Of a DNA stretch of 64,000 nt, positions 1-8,933 are shown piece after piece (position 1 is the stretch's first letter; every line of letters starts with the position of its first letter). Under the pieces are notes generated by a model. It was given only the letters and a program-made list of their open reading frames with translations. It was not told the origin of the DNA and ran no database searches. Where the stretch lies: positions 3,872,001 through 3,936,000 of the forward strand of contig NZ_CP021645.1 in the NCBI RefSeq assembly GCF_006384975.1. The letters are read 5' to 3'. This DNA is from Pseudomonas oryzihabitans (GTDB lineage Bacteria > Pseudomonadota > Gammaproteobacteria > Pseudomonadales > Pseudomonadaceae). The position numbers and the translations under genes are program-made.

Positions 1-557
1 GTCGCCAGGGCCGTGTCGTCGGCGGGGTCGGCATGCAGACTGGTCTGGATGGCGCGCAGCCGACGGTCGGCCAGCGCCGGCAGATGCAGCGCACTCTCGT
101 CATGGAAGACCAGCTCCGCGAGCATCAGGGCGCGGACATGACTGCCCAGCTCCGCCTCGCCATAGGCGTGGTTACCCCGGCGCAGGCAGCGCAACAACTC
201 CCGCAACAGCGGCGAGATGAGCACCATGCGAGTGGCCGATTGCGGTGCCGGCAGGCCACGTGGCAGTTCGATCATCACCACCTGCAAGGTGGCTTCGCCG
301 TTGGCGCGTGCCTGATGCTCGATCCCCGGCGGAATCCAGATCGCCTGCTTGGGTGGCACGAACCAGGCGCCTTCCTGGGTGGTGACCTCCAGCACGCCGT
401 TGACGGTGTACATCAGGTGCGCCTGAGCGTGGGCATGCGGTGGCCAGACCTGGCCATGGGCGAAGGTATTGAGCACGGACACCAGCGGGGTGGACGCTGA
501 CGCGGCGGGCGGACCCGCTACCGGGGTGCGGTACCGGTCGATTGTCTGTTCCTGCAT
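1..557 (-). CDS. AraC-family transcriptional regulator, C-terminal part cut by window edge
   Basis: Read on the minus strand from an ATG at 555-557, the frame stays open to the window edge and starts MQEQTIDRYRTP. The visible 185 or so residues form an N-terminal cupin-like sensor: a His-rich stretch (PPHAHAQAHLMY, residues about 39-50), a beta-barrel segment and PPGIEHQA, as in AraC regulators with an AraC_binding/cupin domain. The C-terminal helix-turn-helix lies outside the window, so the assignment rests on the sensor half and the start of the helical linker. The ligand and target genes cannot be told. The gene is divergent from the M23 peptidase gene. Confidence 0.75.
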   Translation of the reverse strand, partial: MQEQTIDRYRTPVAGPPAASASTPLVSVLNTFAHGQVWPPHAHAQAHLMYTVNGVLEVTTQEGAWFVPPKQAIWIPPGIEHQARANGEATLQVVMIELPRGLPAPQSATRMVLISPLLRELLRCLRRGNHAYGEAELGSHVRALMLAELVFHDESALHLPALADRRLRAIQTSLHADPADDTALA

Positions 558-763
558 AACGGCTGTCCGTTTCGGTTGGGCATCGACGAGGCGCAAGGGC
601 CTAACCTGCAGCACTATGGCCGGAGCATCGTGCGTGCTCGTGAGAACGGCTTCGCGCACGTCGCGGACCTGTCTTTCCCGGGAGTGTCGCATAGAACGTC
701 TGCCGCTTGGCTGCCAAGCCTGCAGAGCCGGTATCGCATTTGAACTACCGTCCGATCGGTGGC

Positions 764-797
764 AGCGTGGCACAGGGATTTAGTGCCACGCTTTTTT
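764..797 (+). terminator. Strong rho-independent terminator with no known gene upstream
   Basis: A perfect 10-bp stem (764-773 pairs with 783-792), a 9-nt loop and a six-T run (792-797). No plus-strand coding gene precedes it; the nearest one on the left is the divergent AraC gene. It may end a small RNA transcribed from 558-763, which otherwise holds no convincing ORF. Another short inverted repeat (CTTGG-CTG-CCAAG) lies at 706-718. Confidence 0.75.
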
Positions 798-906
798 ATT
801 CGCGACGATGCTTTGCCAGCGGCTTCACAAAGCCGCGCTTTGCTCATCGCCGCCCAGCCGGGGCTTTGTTAGGTTCGGTCCTTGCCCATCATGGTGGCCC
901 TATGCC

Positions 907-1791
907 ATGGACCGACGCCTGACCGCCCTGATCACTTGCCTGACCCTCGCCCTGGCCGCGCCCGCCGCCCTCCAGGCCGCCGAGACCGCGACCCTCACCA
1001 AGGCCGCCAAGAGCACCGCCCGCAAAGGGCAGGTCAAGCTCAAGGTACGCACGGCCAGTGAAGGCCGCATCTTCGAGGTGCGCAACGATTTCGACGTCCC
1101 CGTGCGCGTGGAGCTGCGCCTGCAGCGTACCGTCAACGTGGCCGGCGCCGAACGGCCGATCCGCCAGGTGGTGGAGCCGCGCTCCACGGTGCAGCTGGCG
1201 GTGATCCGCAAGCGGCAGCAGGGCTTTCCCATGCACTTCGACCAGTCGTTCAGCTACAGCCCGCAGCTACCGGTCGGGACCCTGCCAGCGGGTGCTGAAA
1301 CCGCGCTGGACGCTACGGGTGGCGGCATCGGCTACGGCTATGCCTGGCCCTGGCGCCAGGGTATCTACTACGTGACCCAGGGCGCCGGCGGCGACTTCAG
1401 CCACAACACGCCCAAGGGGCGCTATGCGGTGGACATCGCCATGCCCGAGGGCACGCCCATCGCCGCTGCCCGCGCCGGTACGGTGATCGATGTGGAGAAC
1501 GGTCAATTCGGCCATGGTCCCAGTCCATCCGGCAACTTCGTGCGCATCGCCCATGAGGACGGCAGCCAGAGTGCCTATCTGCACCTGCGCCGGGGTTCGG
1601 TCAAGGTACGCCCTGGTGAACGGGTCGAGGTAGGTACGCTGCTGGCGGAGTCGGGCAATACCGGACGCAGTACCGGGCCGCACCTGCACTTCGTGGTGCA
1701 GGCCTATGAGGGCGGCGACCTGGTCTCCATTCCCTTCCGTTTCATCCGACCTTTGGCGGCCCTGCCCAACATGGCATTGGGTGACCGTTAG
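907..1791 (+). CDS. M23 family metallopeptidase, exported
   Basis: A 294-residue protein. The ATG at 907 gives an immediate signal peptide (MDRRLTALITCLTLALAAPAALQA). The C-terminal half is an M23 (LytM/peptidoglycan endopeptidase) domain: RYAVDIAMPEGTPI at about 175-188, then GNTGRSTGPHLHFVV with the HxH zinc/catalytic pair. The first zinc ligand is not the usual HxxxD: an Arg sits in the His position and a His occurs ten residues before the Asp (SHNTPKGRYAVD), a layout I recall from a Pseudomonas M23 subfamily. It probably trims peptidoglycan in the periplasm, or is a degenerate regulator of such enzymes. It stands alone downstream of the orphan terminator. Confidence 0.85.
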   Translation: MDRRLTALITCLTLALAAPAALQAAETATLTKAAKSTARKGQVKLKVRTASEGRIFEVRNDFDVPVRVELRLQRTVNVAGAERPIRQVVEPRSTVQLAVIRKRQQGFPMHFDQSFSYSPQLPVGTLPAGAETALDATGGGIGYGYAWPWRQGIYYVTQGAGGDFSHNTPKGRYAVDIAMPEGTPIAAARAGTVIDVENGQFGHGPSPSGNFVRIAHEDGSQSAYLHLRRGSVKVRPGERVEVGTLLAESGNTGRSTGPHLHFVVQAYEGGDLVSIPFRFIRPLAALPNMALGDR

Positions 1792-1972
1792 GTCCTCTTG
1801 CGGACAGTTCTTGCCCCTATGAGCGTCAAGGCTCTAATCCGGCACTAAAAGCGTCGTCCTGGTCGGAAATTCATTGCCAGCAGTCAGGTCGGTGGCGTTA
1901 TGCTATCACCTGTTTTTTGGCTCTAACTCTGCTGTATCACCAGCTGTCTTCCCGCCGTATCAGCTGTGGACG

Positions 1973-3874
1973 ATGCCCATGAATGGATTCTTAACCGTCC
2001 TCTGTGCCTGCGGGCGCAGCGGTCTATTGTGGTTGGCACTGCTCGTCGCCAGTCCCTGTGGTGCCCAGATACTGACGCTCGACGATCCAACGCGCACCTA
2101 CGATCCACGCGCCGTGCTGGAGATCCTCGAGGCACCGGCCAGCCTGAGCTTCGCCGAAGCGGCCGCTCGGCCGAGCGACTCGGCGCAGGGCTGGCATAAG
2201 CCCCGACTCCTCGAAACCCTGTTCTACGATGGCCGCCAGGGACTCTGGCTGCGCTTTCGCGTGCAGACCCGCGAGGACCAGGCCTGGTGGTTGATTCCCA
2301 GTTGGCCGGTGCTGGATCGCCTCGAGTTGCGGACCCGCAGCGCCGCCGGTGTCTGGAGCGCGCCGCAGCAGAGCGGTATCGCCCTGCCGGCCAGTGAACG
2401 AGCACTGCCGGGGCGCCAGGCGATGTTCGCCCTGGCGCCCACCGCTGGCGCCGTGGAAGAGGTCTACCTCCGGCTGGATTCCCGCGAAACCTTCGTGCTG
2501 CCGCTGCGCCTGGTGACACCTGCCGCCTACCTGACCGAAGCGCAGCGGGATGCCTGGCTGATCGGCAGTTTCTTCGGCTGCCTGTTCACCATCCTGCTGC
2601 TGACCCTCACGCTGTGGAGCTTCGGACGCCGCTCGGGCTTCGGCTGGTATGCCCTCTATCTGCTCAGCGTCATCGGCTACCAGGCGGTGACCACCGGGTA
2701 CGGTGCCTGGCTGCTCTGGCCGGACAGCCCGGGCTTCGCCTTGCGCGCCCATCTGGCCTTTGCCGCCCTGTGTTTCCTGAGCGCCGGGCTGTTCGTCCGC
2801 TATCTGCTGAGTCTTTATCACAGCGAGCGCTGGATCGATATCGGCAACCGTCTGCTGATCGGTTACTGGTCGCTGGGCCTGGTCATCGCCCTGGTCTGGC
2901 CGAGTCTGCTGAGCTTCCAGGGCTTGCTCGGCATGATGGCGCTGAGTTGCCTGATCCTGCTCGGCACCACGGCGCACCTGGCGCTGCGTGGCAGTCGCAT
3001 GGCCCTGTGGTTCAGCGCTGCCTGGGGGTTGCTGCTGCTGGGCAGCCTGGCGCAGCTGCTGGCCTTGACTGGCGTACTGGCGGCGGCAAGCCCGGCGCAC
3101 TATGGCCAGTTGATCGGCTTCGCCCTGGGCTTCGTGATGCTCTCGTTGGGGCTCACCGAGGGGCTCAGCCTGCAACGCCGCGAGCGGATCGAGGCGCAGC
3201 GCCAGGCGCTGGAAGCCTCCGCGGCGCTGGCGCGGGAGCGCGAGGCTTCGTTCGTCGAACTGGAACTGCGGGTGGCCTTGCGCACCGTGGAGTTGCAGCA
3301 GGCCAAGGCCGCTCTGGAGCGACTGAACCGCGAGCTGCTGCACCAGAGCCAGACCGATCCGCTGACCGGGCTCAGCAATCGCCGGCATTTCGAACGGGTC
3401 TTCCAGCAGGAGATTCGCCGGGCCACCCGGGCGGAAGCGCCGCTGGCGGTGCTGCTGGTGGACATCGACCACTTCAAGGCGGTCAACGACACCCATGGCC
3501 ATACCCTGGGCGACGAATGCCTGAGATGCGTGGCCGAGGTGCTGCGCCAGCATGCCCAGCGCGCGGGGGAGGCGGCGGCGCGCTACGGCGGCGAGGAATT
3601 CGTCATCGCCTTGCCCGGCAGCGATCCGTTGTCGGCCTACGGGGTGGCAGAGCGTATCCGGCAGGAAGTGGCGGCGCTGGAGTTGCAAGGCGAGCAGGGC
3701 ATGCTGCGGCTCTCGGTCAGTATCGGCATCGCCGTAGCCGTGCCGAGCAATCTCGATCACGGCCTGGGCTTACTGGAAGATGCCGACCGGGCGCTCTACA
3801 CGGCCAAGCGCAGCGGGCGAAATCGCGTCTGCCTGAGCGATGGTCTACCCGGGCTGTGGAGCAGCCGCGGCTGA
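1973..3874 (+). CDS. Membrane diguanylate cyclase with 7TMR-DISM sensor
   Basis: About 633 residues from the ATG at 1973; another ATG at 1979 is possible and neither has a clear ribosome site. A signal peptide leads into an extracellular 7TMR-DISM extracellular-2-like domain (about 25-165), then seven membrane helices (about 180-385), a coiled coil rich in Glu/Arg/Ala (about 395-460) and a C-terminal GGDEF domain. The active site reads RYGGEEFV, so the protein should make cyclic di-GMP from two GTP. The product-inhibition site upstream reads RAGE where active I-sites have RxxD, which suggests weak feedback inhibition. The DISM sensor type is thought to bind carbohydrates or envelope ligands. 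It converges with the CNNM-like gene with 15 bp between stops. Confidence 0.9.
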   Translation: MPMNGFLTVLCACGRSGLLWLALLVASPCGAQILTLDDPTRTYDPRAVLEILEAPASLSFAEAAARPSDSAQGWHKPRLLETLFYDGRQGLWLRFRVQTREDQAWWLIPSWPVLDRLELRTRSAAGVWSAPQQSGIALPASERALPGRQAMFALAPTAGAVEEVYLRLDSRETFVLPLRLVTPAAYLTEAQRDAWLIGSFFGCLFTILLLTLTLWSFGRRSGFGWYALYLLSVIGYQAVTTGYGAWLLWPDSPGFALRAHLAFAALCFLSAGLFVRYLLSLYHSERWIDIGNRLLIGYWSLGLVIALVWPSLLSFQGLLGMMALSCLILLGTTAHLALRGSRMALWFSAAWGLLLLGSLAQLLALTGVLAAASPAHYGQLIGFALGFVMLSLGLTEGLSLQRRERIEAQRQALEASAALAREREASFVELELRVALRTVELQQAKAALERLNRELLHQSQTDPLTGLSNRRHFERVFQQEIRRATRAEAPLAVLLVDIDHFKAVNDTHGHTLGDECLRCVAEVLRQHAQRAGEAAARYGGEEFVIALPGSDPLSAYGVAERIRQEVAALELQGEQGMLRLSVSIGIAVAVPSNLDHGLGLLEDADRALYTAKRSGRNRVCLSDGLPGLWSSRG

Positions 3875-3889
3875 GACCACCGCGCGCCG

Positions 3890-5254
3890 TCAGCGCTGTT
3901 CCGGCTGGCGCCGGCGCTTGTCCTGGGGGTCCAGCTTGATAACCTTGGCCAGCACGATCTTGGGGCCCTTCATCTTCTTGACGATGATGCGCAGGCCCTC
4001 GGCCTCCAGCACCGTCTCCTCTTCGGGGACGCGCTTCAGGCTGTCGTAGATCAGGCCGGCGAGGGTCTCGGCCTCGACGTGGTCCAGGTCGATACCGAGT
4101 AGCCGCTCGACCTTGAACAGCGGGGTATCGCCGCGTACCAGCAGCTTGCCCGGCTGGTAGGCGACCACGCCACGTTCGGTCTTGCGGTGTTCGTCCTGGA
4201 TGTCGCCCACCAGCACCTCGAGCACATCCTCCATGGTCAGGAAGCCGATGACCTTGTGGTCGGCTTCCTCCACCAGCACGAAGTGCGCGCCACCGCGGCG
4301 GAACTGCTCCAGCAGCTCGGACAGTGGCATGTGCTTGGTCACCCGCTCCAGCGGATGCACCAAATCGTCGAGGTCGAAGGAGGCGGCTTCGCTGTCCAGA
4401 CCGGCGATGGCCAGGAGCAGATCCTTGATATGCAGCACCCCGGTGAAGGTCTCGCTCTCTTCGTCGTAGACCGGATAGCGGCTGTACTTGGAGCGGCGAA
4501 TCTGGGTGAGGATCTCGTCCAGGCTGGCCTTGCTGTCCAGGTAGATGAGGTCTTCGCGGGAGTTGGCCCAGTCCACCACCTCCAGTTCGCCCAGCTCCAC
4601 GGCCGAGGCCAGCACGCGGCTGTCCGGGTCGGTGGCGCGGTTGGAGTGCAGGATCAGCTTGAGTTCGTCACGGCTGTAGTGGTGCTCGTGGTGCGCGCCC
4701 GGCTCGCCCTGGCCGGCGATGCGCAGGATGCCGTTGGCGCTGGCGTTGAGCAGCCAGATGGCCGGGTACATCAGCCAGTAGAAGAGGTACAGCGGCACCG
4801 CCGTCCACAGCGACAGCAGGTCGGGCTTGCGGATGGCCCAGGACTTGGGTGCCAGCTCGCCGACCACGATGTGCAGGTAGGAGATGATGAAGAAAGCGGT
4901 GAAGAAGGCGATGCCGTGGATCACCTCCGGACTCTTGACCCCGGCGGCGGCCAGCAGCGGTTGCAGCAACTCGGCGAAGGCCGGCTCACCGACCCAGCCG
5001 AGGCCCAGGGAGGCCAGGGTGATACCCAGCTGGCAGGCGGAGAGGTAGGCGTCGAGCTGGTGGTGCACCTTCTTGAGGATGCGCCCGCGCCAACCGTGCT
5101 TCTTGGCGATGGCCTCCACGCGGGTGGCGCGCAGCTTGACCATGGCGAACTCGGCGGCGACGAAGAAGCCGTTGAGCAGCACGAGGAAAAAAGCGAAGAA
5201 CATGAGGCCGAGATCGGCGAACAACGTCGAGGAAAGACTAGTGGAAGGATCCAT
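3890..5254 (-). CDS. CNNM/CorC (HlyC) family membrane protein with CBS pair
   Basis: A 454-residue protein. An N-terminal DUF21/CNNM transmembrane domain (about 1-195, opening with FFAFFLVLLNGFFVAAEFAMV) is followed by two CBS domains (about 215-335, including SKYSRYPVYDEE and GFLTMEDVLEVLVG) and a C-terminal CorC_HlyC domain (about 350-430). Family members are tied to magnesium or cobalt homeostasis and some are annotated as hemolysin-like. CBS domains often sense adenine nucleotides. The membrane role is well supported by sequence; the transported ion is inferred from the family. Monocistronic in appearance. Confidence 0.85.
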   Translation of the reverse strand: MDPSTSLSSTLFADLGLMFFAFFLVLLNGFFVAAEFAMVKLRATRVEAIAKKHGWRGRILKKVHHQLDAYLSACQLGITLASLGLGWVGEPAFAELLQPLLAAAGVKSPEVIHGIAFFTAFFIISYLHIVVGELAPKSWAIRKPDLLSLWTAVPLYLFYWLMYPAIWLLNASANGILRIAGQGEPGAHHEHHYSRDELKLILHSNRATDPDSRVLASAVELGELEVVDWANSREDLIYLDSKASLDEILTQIRRSKYSRYPVYDEESETFTGVLHIKDLLLAIAGLDSEAASFDLDDLVHPLERVTKHMPLSELLEQFRRGGAHFVLVEEADHKVIGFLTMEDVLEVLVGDIQDEHRKTERGVVAYQPGKLLVRGDTPLFKVERLLGIDLDHVEAETLAGLIYDSLKRVPEEETVLEAEGLRIIVKKMKGPKIVLAKVIKLDPQDKRRRQPEQR

Positions 5255-5400
5255 TAGGGCCGAGAGCTGGAAAAAGGTCGCTTAAGCATGGGGGCGGGGC
5301 AGAGCAGTTGCAAGATATTGCGTCCGACGGATGGTCGGGTGGTCATGCGCGGGACATGACAGACGCTCTGGCATGGGCCCTGGCACTCGCTGCCTTTCAT

Positions 5401-6168
5401 CTAAGTCCAGCCCTCCAGACGCATGGTCGCCCGTACCAGGCGCTGCTCTTCCTGTTCGATCTCGCGCAGATTGTCCCTCACGCTGTGGATGTGCTCGCGG
5501 GCGGCGGCGTGCGCCTCGTCGGGCAGGCGCTGGCTCACGGCCGCATAGAGGCGGGCGTGCTGGGCATCGATCTCCTGGCGCTGCGGCGGGCGATGGTAGA
5601 GGTTGGCGATGCAGGCGAACACCGACCCCAGCAGCAGTTCGTTGAGCGATTGCAGGGTGTGCACCAGCACCGGGTTGTGCGAGGCCTCGCTGATCGCCAG
5701 GTGGAAGGCGTGATCGAGGCGGGCGTGGGCCTCGGCGGACAGGGTGGTCAAATCCTGAGCGGCGGCGCAGAGCTCGTCATAGCGCCGACCGATCAGCACC
5801 AGATCGGCGGTGGTGGCGCGCAGCGCGGCCAGGCGCGCCGCTTCGCCTTCCAGCAGGGCGCGCACTTCCAGCAGGTCGTAGAGGGTGCGTGGCTGGCTGC
5901 TGAACAGGTGCAGCAGAGGATTCTCCGCCGCCGGCGCGGCCAGGCGGGCGACGAAGCTGCCCTGGCCGTGGCGCGTCTCGATGATGCCGCGGGCGCGCAG
6001 CAAGCCCAGGCCCTCGCGCAGGGCGGTGCGGGAGACGCCGAGTTTGTCGCACAGGCGGCGCTCGGAGGGCAGCGGCTGGCCGACCTTGAGCACCCCGTCC
6101 ACCACCAGGCGTTCGATCTGCTGGCTGACGTTCTCGGCGACGGGAAGGCGGGCGGTGGCGACGGACAT
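5401..6168 (-). CDS. glcC: GntR/FadR-family regulator of the glycolate operon, GlcC
   Basis: A 255-residue protein with an N-terminal winged helix (about 10-75, LPSERRLCDKLGVSRTALRE) and a C-terminal all-helical FCD ligand domain. It is divergent from glcDEFGB, the arrangement known for GlcC, which activates the operon in response to glycolate. Two copies of TGGTATGACCA, a match to the TNGTNNNACNA pattern bound by FadR-subfamily regulators, lie in the shared intergenic region. One is 14 bp upstream of this gene, suggesting autoregulation. Confidence 0.88.
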   Translation of the reverse strand: MSVATARLPVAENVSQQIERLVVDGVLKVGQPLPSERRLCDKLGVSRTALREGLGLLRARGIIETRHGQGSFVARLAAPAAENPLLHLFSSQPRTLYDLLEVRALLEGEAARLAALRATTADLVLIGRRYDELCAAAQDLTTLSAEAHARLDHAFHLAISEASHNPVLVHTLQSLNELLLGSVFACIANLYHRPPQRQEIDAQHARLYAAVSQRLPDEAHAAAREHIHSVRDNLREIEQEEQRLVRATMRLEGWT

Positions 6169-6181
6169 GGTGGCTTCCTGC

Positions 6182-6192
6182 TGGTATGACCA
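6182..6192. promoter_or_regulatory. GntR-type operator proximal to glcC
   Basis: TGGTATGACCA fits TNGTNNNACNA, the inverted-repeat core of FadR-subfamily operators. It lies 14 bp upstream of the glcC start, where binding would block or tune glcC transcription or early translation. An identical 11-mer occurs 99 bp away, nearer glcD. Confidence 0.6.
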
Positions 6193-6280
6193 CGGGATTT
6201 TTGGCTAGTGAGCCACTGGTAGAAGAGGCCGTCAAGCCTCATGGGACGGCCTAGTCCTTTGGTCGAAGAGTTGCAAAAAC

Positions 6281-6291
6281 TGGTATGACCA
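6281..6291. promoter_or_regulatory. GntR-type operator proximal to glcD
   Basis: A second exact copy of TGGTATGACCA, embedded in a longer symmetric stretch (ACTGGTATGACCAGT, 6279-6293). It is 85 bp upstream of the glcD start and just after a TTGCAA that could be a -35 box. It is the likely GlcC activation site. Confidence 0.62.
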
Positions 6292-6375
6292 GTGGTCTGG
6301 GCAATGGACTCGCCGGCAAGTCTCGGGGTACAACGAAGCCTCTTCAGCCAGAACAACAACAATGGCGGTTACCCG

Positions 6376-7875
6376 ATGAGCCTGGTCTACGATGAACGTC
6401 TCGACGGCGCCTTGCCCCGCCCGGACAAGGCGCAGCTGCTGCAGCGCCTGCGCGCCGAGCTGCCCGAGCACTGCCTGCTGCACGCCAGGGAAGACCTCAA
6501 ACCCTACGAATGCGATGGCCTGGCGGCCTACCGCACCACCCCCTTGCTGGTGGTCCTGCCGGAGACGGTGGAGCAGGTACAGGCGACCCTGCGCCTCTGC
6601 CACGAACTCAAGGTGCCCCTGGTGGCACGCGGCGCCGGTACCGGGCTGTCCGGTGGCGCCCTGCCGCTGGAGCAGGGCGTGCTGCTGGTGATGGCGCGCT
6701 TCAATCGCATTCTGGAAGTGGACCCCGATGGCCGCCGCGCCCGGGTGCAGCCCGGGGTACGCAACCTGGCCATCTCCCAGGCCGCCGCGCCCCACGACCT
6801 CTACTACGCCCCCGATCCCTCGTCGCAGATCGCCTGCTCCATCGGCGGCAACGTGGCCGAGAACGCCGGTGGCGTGCACTGCCTGAAATACGGGCTGACC
6901 GTGCACAACGTGCTGGCGGTGGAGATCGTCACCTTGGAAGGCGAGCGCCTGACCCTGGGCAGCGCGGCGCTGGACAGCCCCGGCTTCGACCTGCTGGCGC
7001 TGTTCACCGGCTCCGAGGGCCTGCTCGGGGTGGTGGTGGAGGTGACCGTCAAGCTCCTGCCCAAGCCGCCCTGCGCCCGGGTGGTGATGGCCAGCTTCGC
7101 CGACATCGAACGCGCCGGCTCGGCAGTGGCGGACATCATCGCCGCCGGCATCATTCCCGGCGGCCTGGAGATGATGGACAACCTGACCCTGAGAGCCGCC
7201 GAGGACTTCATCCACGCCGGCTACCCGGTGGACGCCGCCGCCATCCTGCTCTGCGAACTGGACGGGGTAGAGGCCGACGTGGCCGCCGACATCGAGCGCG
7301 TCAGCGCCCTGCTGGCCGCGGCCGGCGCCACCGAGATCCGCCTGGCCCGCGACGAAGCCGAGCGGCAGAAATTCTGGGCTGGGCGCAAGAACGCCTTTCC
7401 CGCGGTGGGGCGGCTGTCGCCCGACTACTACTGCATGGACGGCACCATTCCGCGCCGCGCCCTGCCCGAGGTCCTGCGCGGCATCGAGGCGCTGTCGGCG
7501 GAGTACGGCCTGGCGGTGGGCAATGTCTTCCATGCCGGCGACGGCAACCTGCACCCGCTGATCCTCTTCGATGCCAATCGGCCCGGCGAACTGGAGCAGG
7601 CCGAGGCCCTGGGTGGGCGCATCCTCGACCTCTGCGTGGCGGTGGGCGGCACCATCACCGGCGAACACGGCGTCGGCCGCGAGAAGATCAACGCCATGTG
7701 CACCCAGTTCCAGCCGGGCGAGCTGACCTTCTTCCACGCGGTGAAGGCGGCCTTCGACGCCCCCGGCCTGCTCAACCCTGGCAAGAACGTGCCGACCCTG
7801 CATCGCTGCGCCGAATTCGGCGGCCTGCACGTGCACCACGGCCAGTTGCCCCACCCCGAACTGGAGCGCTTCTGA
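6376..7875 (+). CDS. glcD: Glycolate oxidase FAD subunit GlcD
   Basis: A 499-residue flavoprotein subunit of membrane-associated glycolate dehydrogenase/oxidase, which oxidises glycolate to glyoxylate. The ATG at 6376 gives MSLVYDERLDG and the length expected for GlcD. A PCMH-type FAD-binding domain (about 50-230, with VARGAGTGLSGGALP and GGNVAENAGGVHCLKYGLT) is followed by an FAD-oxidase C-terminal domain ending with the conserved GTITGEHGVGREK near 430. It is the first gene of glcDEFGB; its stop overlaps the start of glcE (TGATG). Confidence 0.95.
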   Translation: MSLVYDERLDGALPRPDKAQLLQRLRAELPEHCLLHAREDLKPYECDGLAAYRTTPLLVVLPETVEQVQATLRLCHELKVPLVARGAGTGLSGGALPLEQGVLLVMARFNRILEVDPDGRRARVQPGVRNLAISQAAAPHDLYYAPDPSSQIACSIGGNVAENAGGVHCLKYGLTVHNVLAVEIVTLEGERLTLGSAALDSPGFDLLALFTGSEGLLGVVVEVTVKLLPKPPCARVVMASFADIERAGSAVADIIAAGIIPGGLEMMDNLTLRAAEDFIHAGYPVDAAAILLCELDGVEADVAADIERVSALLAAAGATEIRLARDEAERQKFWAGRKNAFPAVGRLSPDYYCMDGTIPRRALPEVLRGIEALSAEYGLAVGNVFHAGDGNLHPLILFDANRPGELEQAEALGGRILDLCVAVGGTITGEHGVGREKINAMCTQFQPGELTFFHAVKAAFDAPGLLNPGKNVPTLHRCAEFGGLHVHHGQLPHPELERF

Positions 7876-8921
7876 TGGATAGCCTGGAATTGCTCCTCGA
7901 CCAGGTCCGCGAGGCCCTGGTCCGCCGCCAGCCGCTGCGCATCCACGGCGGCGACACCAAGGCCCACCTGGGCCGCGCGGTGGACGGCGAGCCGCTGGAC
8001 GTCAGCGGCCACCGTGGTCTGGTGCGCTACGACCCCACCGAGCTGGTGGCCACGGTGCGCACCGGCACGCCGCTGGCCGAACTCAACGCCGCCCTGGCCG
8101 AACAGGGGCAGATGCTGCCCTGCGAACCGCCCCGGCTGGGGGAGGGCGCCACCGTCGGCGGCACCCTGGCCTGCGGCCTTTCCGGTCCGCGGCGCCCCTG
8201 GGCCGGCAGCCTGCGCGATTTCGTCCTGGGCACCCGCCTGATCACCGGTACCGGCGAGCACCTGAGATTCGGTGGCGAGGTGATGAAGAACGTCGCCGGC
8301 TACGACGTCTCCCGGCTGCTGGCCGGCAGCCAGGGCTGCCTGGGGGTGATCACCGAGGTGTCCTTCAAGGTGCTGCCCAAGCCGCGTTGCACCCAGAGCC
8401 TGAGCCTGGAGCTGGACGCCGAGCGCGCCCTGCAGCGGCTGGCCGTCTGGGGCCGTGAAGCCCTGCCGATTTCCGCCGCCTGCCATGACGGCCAGCACCT
8501 GCACCTGCGCCTGGAAGGCGGCGAGGGGTCGGTGCGCTCGGCGGCCGATCGCCTGGGCGGTGAAGCCCTGGGCGAAGGCTTCTGGGACGAGCTCAATGAG
8601 CAGCGCCTGACCTTCTTCGAAGGGCCCGCGCCCCTGTGGCGGCTGTCGGTGCCGGTCAACACCCCCTTGCTCGACCTGCCCGGCACCCGCTTGCTGGATT
8701 GGGGCGGCGCCCAGTACTGGCTCAAGAGCGATGCCCCGGCCACGGTCGTGCGCGAGATCGCCGAGCGGGCCGGTGGCCATGCGCTCTGCTATGCCCCGGA
8801 TGCCGAGCGCGAGGCCCAGCATCCGCTGCCGGCCGCGCTGCTGGACTACCACCGCCGCCTCAAGGCGCGCCTGGACCCCCAGGGGATCTTCAATCCGGGT
8901 CGGCTGTACGCCGGGCTGTAG
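7875..8921 (+). CDS. glcE: Glycolate oxidase FAD-binding subunit GlcE
   Basis: A 348-residue FAD-binding partner of GlcD. The ATG at 7875 overlaps the glcD TGA, indicating translational coupling. A PCMH-type FAD domain covers about residues 1-175 (VRTGTPLAELNAALAEQG, GATVGGTLACGLSGPRRP, GEVMKNVAGYDVSRLL), and the protein ends with the LDPQGIFNPGRLY signature of this oxidase family. GlcD, GlcE and GlcF together form the active enzyme. Confidence 0.95.
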   Translation: MDSLELLLDQVREALVRRQPLRIHGGDTKAHLGRAVDGEPLDVSGHRGLVRYDPTELVATVRTGTPLAELNAALAEQGQMLPCEPPRLGEGATVGGTLACGLSGPRRPWAGSLRDFVLGTRLITGTGEHLRFGGEVMKNVAGYDVSRLLAGSQGCLGVITEVSFKVLPKPRCTQSLSLELDAERALQRLAVWGREALPISAACHDGQHLHLRLEGGEGSVRSAADRLGGEALGEGFWDELNEQRLTFFEGPAPLWRLSVPVNTPLLDLPGTRLLDWGGAQYWLKSDAPATVVREIAERAGGHALCYAPDAEREAQHPLPAALLDYHRRLKARLDPQGIFNPGRLYAGL

Positions 8922-8933
8922 GGGAAAGACGTC

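Noticed and set aside
33..500. 155-codon plus-strand ORF at the left edge
   Set aside because: Antisense to the AraC-type regulator, whose cupin motifs are clear on the minus strand.
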